A DNA stretch of 64,000 nt from Nocardioides speluncae (GTDB lineage Bacteria > Actinomycetota > Actinomycetes > Propionibacteriales > Nocardioidaceae): the NCBI RefSeq assembly GCF_003121585.1, contig NZ_QEOO01000016.1, positions 434,001 through 498,000 on the forward strand, given 5' to 3'. The first letter of the stretch is position 1; each line of letters starts with the position of its first letter. The notes under the pieces were generated by a model. The model saw nothing but the letters and a program-made list of their open reading frames with translations. It searched no databases and was not told where the DNA came from. Shown here in pieces: positions 58,499-64,000 of this stretch. The translations under genes and the position numbers were made by a program.

Positions 58499-59144
58499 CG
58501 TCAGTCCCCGCCGACCGGGCAACCGGCGGCGGGGTCTGTGTCTTCGGCGTCGGCCGTACGACGCCCAGCAGCCGCTCGATGGCCAGCTCGACCTCGTCCT
58601 TCCAGGTCAGCGCCGAGCGCAGCTCCATCCGCATCCGCGGGCTGATCGGATGCGCGCGGTGGGTCTTGAAGCCCACCCGCGAGCAGAACTCGGCCGGCAC
58701 CCGGCTGTGACTGGCCCGGCCGGTAGCGTCGGCGAACGCCTCGACCGCGCCAACGCCCCCGCGCTTGATCAGGTCGGCGGCCATGGCCTGCACCAGCATC
58801 CGTCCGATCCCGCCGCCACGCGCGGCGGGATCGACGTACGCCATGGTCAGGAGGACCGCGTCCGGCGACACCGGCGCGGTCGGGAAGATGTCGGCGCCAG
58901 GCAGGAACCTCGGCGGCGCGTAGATCAGGAACCCCGCCGGCTCATCGTCGACCATCGCGACCCGGCCGCACGAGCCCCATTCGCGGAGCACGTGCGAGAC
59001 CCAGGACTCCTTCTCGCAGGCGGTCTCGTCGGCGGCCAGCCGGCCGCGGCGTACCGGATCCAGCTCCCAGAACATGCAGGAGCGGCACGGGTCCGGCAGC
59101 AGGTCCATGTTGTCGAGCGTGAGCCGGACGATCTTGCGCGACAT
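58488..59144 (-). CDS. GNAT family N-acetyltransferase
   Basis: 218 residues; ATG 59144 with GGGAG 5 bases upstream. An N-terminal C-R-S-C-M-F-W-E segment, then the acetyl-CoA loop in D-P-A-A-R-G-G-G-I-G-R-M-L-V-Q-A-M-A. A gene of this kind lies between trxA and parB in many actinobacteria (Rv3916c position). The acetylated substrate is unknown. C-terminal tail is Pro/Thr-rich. Confidence 0.85.
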   Translation of the reverse strand: MSRKIVRLTLDNMDLLPDPCRSCMFWELDPVRRGRLAADETACEKESWVSHVLREWGSCGRVAMVDDEPAGFLIYAPPRFLPGADIFPTAPVSPDAVLLTMAYVDPAARGGGIGRMLVQAMAADLIKRGGVGAVEAFADATGRASHSRVPAEFCSRVGFKTHRAHPISPRMRMELRSALTWKDEVELAIERLLGVVRPTPKTQTPPPVARSAGTDVTP

Positions 59145-59242
59145 CACCACTCCCTGCAGCCCGAGTGAGCCGGCCGGCTGTGACCAGCCGAACTCTGGTC
59201 GATGAGGCGGAAAAGCCCGCCATCATTCATGCTAGTAGGGCT

Positions 59243-60568
59243 ATGAATGAGGTCACCCCACGCAGCCAAGGCAGCAGCACTCGACTCGACTCGTACGTCG
59301 ACCGGTACGCCGCCCGTACGCAGGGGATGACCGCCTCCGAGATCCGTGCCCTGTTCGCCGTCGCCTCGCGTCCCGAGGTGGTCTCGCTGGCCGGCGGAAT
59401 GCCCAATATCAGCGGCCTCCCGCTCGACGTCGTCGGCCGCGCGATCGGCGACCTGATCGCCGAGCAGGGCCCAACCGCGATGCAGTACGGCTCCGGCCAG
59501 GGCGTCCCGGAGCTGCGCGAGCAGATCTGCGAGGTGATGAAGCTCGAGGGCATCTCCGCGCACGCCGACGACGTCACCGTCACGGTCGGCTCCCAGCAGG
59601 CGGTCGACCTCGTCACCCGGATCTTCTGCGACCCGGGCGACGTGGTGATCTGCGAGGCGCCGTCGTACGTCGGCGCGCTGGGCGTCTTCAAGGCCTACCA
59701 GGCCGAGGTCGTGCACGCCGAGATGGACAAGGACGGCCTGGTGCCGGACGCGCTCCGGCAGGCGATCGCCGCGACCCGCGCCGCCGGCAAGCGGATCAAG
59801 TTCCTGTACACGATCCCGAACTTCCACAACCCCGCCGGCGTGACCCTCTCCGCGGCCCGGCGGCCGGAGATCCTGGAGATCTGCCGCGAGGCCGACATCC
59901 TGGTGCTCGAGGACAACCCCTACGGCCTGCTCGGCTTCGACCAGGAGCCGATCCCGGCGCTGCGGGCCAGCGAGGCGGAGGGCGTGATCTACCTCGGGTC
60001 GTTCTCCAAGACCTTCGCGCCCGGCTTCCGGGTCGGCTGGGCGCTGGCACCGCACGCCGTCCGCGAGAAACTGGTGCTGGCCCAGGAGTCGGCGACGCTC
60101 TGCCCGCCGCAGTTCTCGCAGATGGCGATCTCGGCGTACCTCACCAACCACGACTGGCTCGGCCAGATCAAGCACTTCCGCGAGATGTACCGCGAGCGCC
60201 GCGACGCGATGGTCGACGCCCTCGAGGCCTACCTGCCGAAGTCCTGCCAGTGGAACGTCCCCGAGGGCGGCTTCTACGTGTGGCTGACGCTGCCGCCGGG
60301 GATCGACGCCAAGGCGATGCTGCCGCGCGCGGTCACCGCCCGGGTCGCCTACGTCCCCGGCACCGCGTTCTTCGCCGACGGCTTCGGCAGCGGCTCGATC
60401 CGGCTGTCCTACTGCTACCCGACACCCGAGCGGATCCGCGAGGGCGTACGGCGGCTGGCTGGGGTGCTGGAGCAGGAGATGGAGCTGCGGGCTACCTTCG
60501 GTGCGACGACGCCCCCGAGCCTGGCGGCTCGCAGCGGGTACGACGCACCCAGCACCGACATCAACTGA
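59243..60568 (+). CDS. PLP-dependent aminotransferase (class I, 2-aminoadipate/aromatic type)
   Basis: 441 residues. PLP lysine in Y-L-G-S-F-S-K-T-F-A-P-G-F-R-V-G-W near 260; G-S-Q-Q-A-V-D-L near 117; N-F-H-N-P-A-G-V near 200; D-N-P-Y-G near 230; R in S-I-R-L-S-Y. The fold matches the LysN/MocR-catalytic branch without a DNA-binding domain. It may act on alpha-aminoadipate, leucine or aromatic amino acids. It precedes the D-Ala-D-Ala ligase-like gene by 8 bases, so the amino-acid product may feed the cell wall; that is inference. Confidence 0.88.
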   Translation: MNEVTPRSQGSSTRLDSYVDRYAARTQGMTASEIRALFAVASRPEVVSLAGGMPNISGLPLDVVGRAIGDLIAEQGPTAMQYGSGQGVPELREQICEVMKLEGISAHADDVTVTVGSQQAVDLVTRIFCDPGDVVICEAPSYVGALGVFKAYQAEVVHAEMDKDGLVPDALRQAIAATRAAGKRIKFLYTIPNFHNPAGVTLSAARRPEILEICREADILVLEDNPYGLLGFDQEPIPALRASEAEGVIYLGSFSKTFAPGFRVGWALAPHAVREKLVLAQESATLCPPQFSQMAISAYLTNHDWLGQIKHFREMYRERRDAMVDALEAYLPKSCQWNVPEGGFYVWLTLPPGIDAKAMLPRAVTARVAYVPGTAFFADGFGSGSIRLSYCYPTPERIREGVRRLAGVLEQEMELRATFGATTPPSLAARSGYDAPSTDIN

Positions 60569-60576
60569 GGAGAACC

Positions 60577-61554
60577 GTGGCCCCCACAAGTTCGGCCGCA
60601 GACCCGGGCCGCGTGATGGTCCTCGCCGGCGGCCTGTCCCACGAGCGCGACGTGTCGCTGCGATCGGGCCGGCGCGTCTCCGAGGCGCTGCGCGGCACCG
60701 GCCTGGCCGTCGAGGAGCGCGACGTGGACGCCACCCTGCTCCCCGCGCTGATGGCCGAGCCGCCTGCGTGCGTGGTGCCGATGCTGCACGGTGAGACCGG
60801 CGAGGACGGGGCGATCCGCGAGGTCCTGGAGCTGCTCGACATCCCGTACGTCGGCGCGACGCCGGCGGTGTGCCGGACCGCATTCGACAAGCCGGTCGCG
60901 AAGGCGCTCGCCGAGCACGCCGGGATCCGCACTCCACGCTCCACCTGCCTGCCCCACGAGATGTTCCGCGAGCTCGGCGCTGCCGCCGTACTGGAATCGC
61001 TGGTGGCCAAGCTCGGACTGCCGCTGATGGTCAAGCCCGCGCAGAGCGGCTCCGCGCTCGGCTGCACCGTGGTTCACAACGTGAGCGAGCTGCCGTCGGC
61101 GATGGTGAACGCCTACGCCTACGGCCCGGTCGCGCTGATCGAGCAGTTCATCGCCGGCGACGAGGTCGCCGTGCCGGTGATCGACGACGGCACCGGCCCA
61201 CGGGCGCTGCCGGTGGTCGCGATCATGCCGGACGGCGGGGTCTACGACTACACCGCGCGCTACACGGCCGGCTCCACCGAGTTCGTCGTACCCGCGCAGC
61301 TGCCGGAGGCCACGCTCGAGGAGTGCACCCGGGTGGCGATCGCGGCGCACGAGGTGCTCGGCCTGCGCGACCTGTCCCGGTCCGACCTGATCGTCGACGC
61401 CGACGGCCAGGTGTGGTGGCTGGAGGTCAACGTCGCGCCGGGCTTCACCGAGACCTCGACCGTCCCGCTCTCGATCCAGGCCGCCGGCCTAGACCTCGGT
61501 AAGGTCATCGCCGAGCTGGTCCAGGCCGCCGTCGCCCGGCCCGCACACTCCTAG
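60577..61554 (+). CDS. D-alanine-D-alanine ligase-like ATP-grasp protein
   Basis: 325 residues; GTG preceded by GAGGAG. ATP-grasp fold of the Ddl family: V-L-A-G-G-L-S-H-E-R-D-V-S-L near the start, P-M-L-H-G-E-T-G-E-D-G near 72, Y-V-G-A-T-P-A-V-C-R-T-A-F-D-K, L-M-V-K-P-A-Q-S-G-S-A-L-G, and metal ligands L-E-V-N-V-A-P-G-F-T-E-T-S near 285. It probably ligates D-Ala or another amino acid dipeptide. Shorter than typical Ddl (about 350) and not in the mur cluster, so a second or specialised ligase is possible. Operon with the aminotransferase. Confidence 0.82.
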   Translation: MAPTSSAADPGRVMVLAGGLSHERDVSLRSGRRVSEALRGTGLAVEERDVDATLLPALMAEPPACVVPMLHGETGEDGAIREVLELLDIPYVGATPAVCRTAFDKPVAKALAEHAGIRTPRSTCLPHEMFRELGAAAVLESLVAKLGLPLMVKPAQSGSALGCTVVHNVSELPSAMVNAYAYGPVALIEQFIAGDEVAVPVIDDGTGPRALPVVAIMPDGGVYDYTARYTAGSTEFVVPAQLPEATLEECTRVAIAAHEVLGLRDLSRSDLIVDADGQVWWLEVNVAPGFTETSTVPLSIQAAGLDLGKVIAELVQAAVARPAHS

Positions 61555-61578
61555 TCCCGCCCCGTCCCAGGAGCCACC

Positions 61579-62349
61579 ATGCGCGAGATCTCGTACCCGA
61601 TCGTGATGCCGACGGCGAAGGTGCTGTTCAAGGCCCTCAACATCAAGTTCGACATGGAGGGAATCGAGCGGATCCCGCGTGAGGGTGGCGCGCTGCTCGC
61701 GATCAACCACATGTCGTACGTCGACTACATCATGGCCGGCTACCCCGGCGAGCGGCAGGGCCGCTACACCCGGTTCATGGCCAAGCGCGAGGTGTTCGAC
61801 CACAAGATCGGCGGGCCGGTGATGCGGTCGTTCCGGCACATCAGCGTCGACCGCTCCGCCGGCCTGGAGTCGATGGAGGTCGCCGGCAAGGCGCTCCGCG
61901 ACGGCGAGCTGGTCGCGATCTTCCCGGAGGCGACGATCTCGCGGAGCTTCCTGATCAAGGAGCTGAAGACCGGCGCGGTCCGGATCGCCGCGAAGGCGGA
62001 GGTGCCGCTGATCCCCGTGGTGCTGTGGGGCACTCAGCGGATGTACACCAAGGGCCACAAGCGGGACTTCAAGCGCGGCAAGACGATCTCGGTGCGCGTC
62101 GGCGAGCCGATATACCCGGCCGGCGATGATCCGATCAAGGAGACCGAGGCGCTGCGGGAGACGATGGCCGCGATGCTCGACGAGGCGATCCGCTCCTACC
62201 CCGTCGAGGAGCAGCCTCCGGGCTCCTGGTGGCTGCCTGCGTCGTACGGCGGCAGCGCCCCGACGCTGGAGGAGGCCGCCGAGCTGGAGGTCGCTGAGAA
62301 GCGCGCCCGCGCCGCCAAGCGGGCGGCCAAGCGCGCCGGCAAGCGCTGA
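61579..62349 (+). CDS. 1-acyl-sn-glycerol-3-phosphate acyltransferase (PlsC family)
   Basis: 256 residues. The catalytic H-X4-D motif lies in INHMSYVDYIM near 37, and the phosphate-binding F-P-E-A-T-I near 116, with P-L-I-P-V-V-L-W-G near 146. It acylates lysophosphatidic acid at the membrane surface. The tail is Ala/Lys/Arg-rich (AKRAAKRAGKR), perhaps membrane-binding. GGAG lies upstream of the ATG; 24 bases after the ligase gene. Confidence 0.9.
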   Translation: MREISYPIVMPTAKVLFKALNIKFDMEGIERIPREGGALLAINHMSYVDYIMAGYPGERQGRYTRFMAKREVFDHKIGGPVMRSFRHISVDRSAGLESMEVAGKALRDGELVAIFPEATISRSFLIKELKTGAVRIAAKAEVPLIPVVLWGTQRMYTKGHKRDFKRGKTISVRVGEPIYPAGDDPIKETEALRETMAAMLDEAIRSYPVEEQPPGSWWLPASYGGSAPTLEEAAELEVAEKRARAAKRAAKRAGKR

Positions 62350-62384
62350 CTCTCGCCCTCCCTGGGCATTCCTCGAACCGCTGC

Positions 62385-62408
62385 TATCGTAGTGATATCA
62401 CTTTGATA
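62385..62408. promoter_or_regulatory. Tandem TATC-N5-GATA operator upstream of the SPFH/RHH operon
   Basis: Two 13-base dyads, TATC-GTAGT-GATA (62385-62397) and TATC-ACTTT-GATA (62396-62408), overlap by the central TA. The whole is itself palindromic around GATATC. It lies 21 bases before the SPFH start. Tandem half-sites suit the ribbon-helix-helix protein made by the second gene. Confidence 0.7.
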
Positions 62409-62428
62409 GCGAGAGCGGGAGGCGAGTC

Positions 62429-63280
62429 ATGGAGCGTAGAGCGTTTCGGGCGAACGGGTTCGTGGTGTTGCTGGGCTTGGTCCTGGCCGGAGGCGCGGCG
62501 CTGCTGCCGGCCCTGCTGACCGCCGATCCGGCCTGGCTGGGGCTGGCGATCGCGGTCGGCGTACTGGCGGCCGTGGCAGCCACCGGGTTCGTGATCGTCA
62601 ACCCGAACGAGGCCAAGGTCGTGCAGTTCCTGGGCCGGTACGTCGGCTCGGTGTCCACGGCCGGCTTCGGCTGGGTGCTGCCGCTGACGACCCGGCGCCG
62701 GATCAGCCTGCGGGTCCGCAACTTCGAGACCGCCCGGCTGAAGGTCAACGACGCCGACGGCAACCCGGTCGAGATCGCCGCCGTCGTGGTCTACAAGGTG
62801 GTCGACTCCGGCAAGGCCGCGTTCTCGGTCGACGACTACGAGGAGTACGTCGCCATCCAGTCCGAGGCCGCGGTCCGGCACCTCGCGACCACCCACCCGT
62901 ACGACGCCCACGACGACGACCGGACCAGCCTCCGCGACGGCACCGAGGTCGCTGGCGAGCTGACCGCCGAGCTCAGCGAGCGCACCGAGCTCGCCGGCGT
63001 CGACGTACTCGAGGCCCGGATCACCCACCTTGCATACGCGCCGGAGATCGCCCAGGCGATGCTAGTCCGGCAGCAGGCGAACCAGGTCGTCGCCGCGCGT
63101 CAGCGGATCGTGGACGGCGCCGTCGGGATGGTCGGGCTGGCCCTCGAGCGGCTTTCCGAGCAGGGCGTCGTCGAGCTCGACGAGGAGCGGAAGGCGGCGA
63201 TGGTGTCGAACCTGCTGGTGGTGCTCTGCGGGGATCGGCCGACACAGCCGGTAGTGAACGCGGGTTCGCTCTACTCCTGA
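62429..63280 (+). CDS. SPFH/prohibitin-domain membrane protein
   Basis: 283 residues. Two N-terminal membrane helices ([44 protein letters not shown]) are followed by a prohibitin-type SPFH domain: [19 protein letters not shown], then V-D-A-...[13 protein letters not shown], and [16 protein letters not shown] near the end. It forms membrane microdomain assemblies. GGGAGGCGAG precedes the ATG. Followed 2 bases later by a small RHH gene. Confidence 0.9.
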   Translation: MERRAFRANGFVVLLGLVLAGGAALLPALLTADPAWLGLAIAVGVLAAVAATGFVIVNPNEAKVVQFLGRYVGSVSTAGFGWVLPLTTRRRISLRVRNFETARLKVNDADGNPVEIAAVVVYKVVDSGKAAFSVDDYEEYVAIQSEAAVRHLATTHPYDAHDDDRTSLRDGTEVAGELTAELSERTELAGVDVLEARITHLAYAPEIAQAMLVRQQANQVVAARQRIVDGAVGMVGLALERLSEQGVVELDEERKAAMVSNLLVVLCGDRPTQPVVNAGSLYS

Positions 63281-63282
63281 TC

Positions 63283-63438
63283 ATGGCCGAGAAGAAGAAG
63301 CTCCTGCTTCGCCTCGATCCGGCGGTGTACGACGCGGTCGCGAGGTGGGCGGCCGACGATCTCAGGAGCGTGAACGCCCAGATGGAGTTCGCGCTCCGGA
63401 AGGCGCTCGCGCAGGCCGGCCGCGAGCCCAAGAAGTAG
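63283..63438 (+). CDS. Small Arc-type ribbon-helix-helix DNA-binding protein
   Basis: 51 residues: basic start MAEKKK, strand LLLRLDPAVYDAVARWA, then helix ADDLRSVNAQMEFALRKALA, the R-S-V-N-A-Q-x-E-F-A-L pattern of Arc/HicB-like ribbon-helix-helix proteins. It should dimerise and bind tandem sites in DNA. Only 2 bases follow the SPFH stop, so it is cotranscribed. The tandem TATC-N5-GATA element upstream of the operon is its probable operator. Confidence 0.75.
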   Translation: MAEKKKLLLRLDPAVYDAVARWAADDLRSVNAQMEFALRKALAQAGREPKK

Positions 63439-63448
63439 CTACGACCGG

Positions 63449-64000
63449 CTACTCGGACGCGTTCGGTTCCATCACGTCGACGATCCGCCGCAGATCCTCC
63501 ATCGAGGCGAACTCGATAGTGATCTTGCCCTTGGACCGGCCGAGGTCGACCTTCACCCGGGTCTCGAAACGGTCCGAGAGCCGGTCGGCGAGCTCGGTCA
63601 GGCCGGGCGCGGTCGGCTTGCTCCGAGGGGCGCCGGCGACCGTCGGCTTGCCGAACTCGCCGACGGCGACGATCTCCTCCAGGCCGCGCACGCTGATCCC
63701 TTCGGCGACCACGCGCTGCGCCAGCCGGTCCTGCAGCTCGCTGTCGGTGACCGCAAGCAGGGAGCGGGCATGGCCGGCCGAGATCACGCCGGCAGCAACC
63801 CGGCGCTGGACGGCGGGCGAGAGCTTGAGCAGGCGAAGCGTGTTGCTGATCTGCGGCCGCGAGCGGCCGATCCGCTGGGCAAGCTCGTCGTGGGTGCAGC
63901 CGAAGTCCTCGAGCATTTGCGAGTACGCCGCGGCCTCTTCCAGCGGGTTCAGCTGGGATCGGTGCAGGTTCTCCAGCAGCGCGTCGCGCAGCATGTCGGT
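63449..64000 (-). CDS. parB: Chromosome partitioning protein ParB (C-terminal part; cut by window end)
   Basis: 184 residues are visible; the N-terminal part with the CTP-binding domain lies beyond the window. [17 protein letters not shown] is followed by the HTH ([26 protein letters not shown]) that reads parS, a linker, and the C-terminal dimerisation domain ([27 protein letters not shown]). ParB spreads from parS near oriC and with ParA segregates chromosomes. Its presence marks the origin side. Ends 10 bases after the RHH stop on the other strand. Confidence 0.95.
   Translation of the reverse strand, partial: TDMLRDALLENLHRSQLNPLEEAAAYSQMLEDFGCTHDELAQRIGRSRPQISNTLRLLKLSPAVQRRVAAGVISAGHARSLLAVTDSELQDRLAQRVVAEGISVRGLEEIVAVGEFGKPTVAGAPRSKPTAPGLTELADRLSDRFETRVKVDLGRSKGKITIEFASMEDLRRIVDVMEPNASE

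Overview
This is high-GC actinobacterial chromosomal DNA from the oriC-proximal core of a Nocardioidaceae-like (Propionibacteriales) organism. That placement is inferred from gene order, codon bias and frequent GTG/TTG starts; no 16S rRNA is present. Two conserved actinobacterial blocks lie on one side of the origin. The first is rpsF-ssb-rpsR-rplI, the FemAB/racemase pair, a GT87-like membrane protein, a class A PBP, a PadR regulator and ino1. The second is pcnA, a DUF6049 protein, murJ, a pseudokinase, sigM, an anti-sigma-like protein, trxB, trxA and parB. parB is cut by the right edge, so oriC should lie a short distance beyond base 64000.

Layout. 1-4652: distal end of a contractile injection system (eCIS) operon: PAAR tip, gp25-like baseplate protein, baseplate J, tail protein I, and a zinc-ribbon/Pro-rich/membrane/glycan-binding-like protein that could anchor it. 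4749-6276: an exported Ig-like protein and a VOC protein. 6345-8131: ribosomal/SSB operon. 8379-12288: a Ser/Thr kinase and two paralogous membrane-anchored secreted proteins. 12390-14558: a helix-turn-helix/threonine-dehydratase fusion and endonuclease IV. 14569-19797: an overlapping four-gene operon of an ECF-like sigma factor, a small beta-domain protein, an S8 protease with hexapeptide repeats, and a TPR-CHAT caspase-like protein. I regard this as the best candidate for an uncharacterised system. 19875-21116: an MFS transporter cut by an in-frame TGA.

21348-33729: FemX-like ligase and alanine-racemase-like gene, VapBC, GT87-like protein, PBP1, a low-GC secreted protein, a sugar ABC transporter, PadR and ino1. 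33870-45724: accessory genes: FMN reductase, XRE regulator, repeat-bearing serine hydrolase, AIM24, VOC/EXPERA pair with TetR, two SRPBCC proteins, secreted HNH nuclease, and a LacI/GH16 pair with a visible operator. 45907-63438: S55 peptidase, then the pcnA-to-trxA block, GNAT, aminotransferase, D-Ala-D-Ala-ligase-like protein, acyltransferase, and an SPFH/RHH pair. 63449-64000: parB.

Regulation seen in the sequence: many genes without a Shine-Dalgarno site have a TANNNT -10 box 6-9 nt before the start codon (leaderless transcripts). trxB and trxA each carry a GGAAY-N18-GTT thiol-stress sigma (SigR/SigH) promoter. Several perfect dyads lie before or between regulator genes. No tRNA, rRNA, CRISPR, integrase or transposase gene was found.
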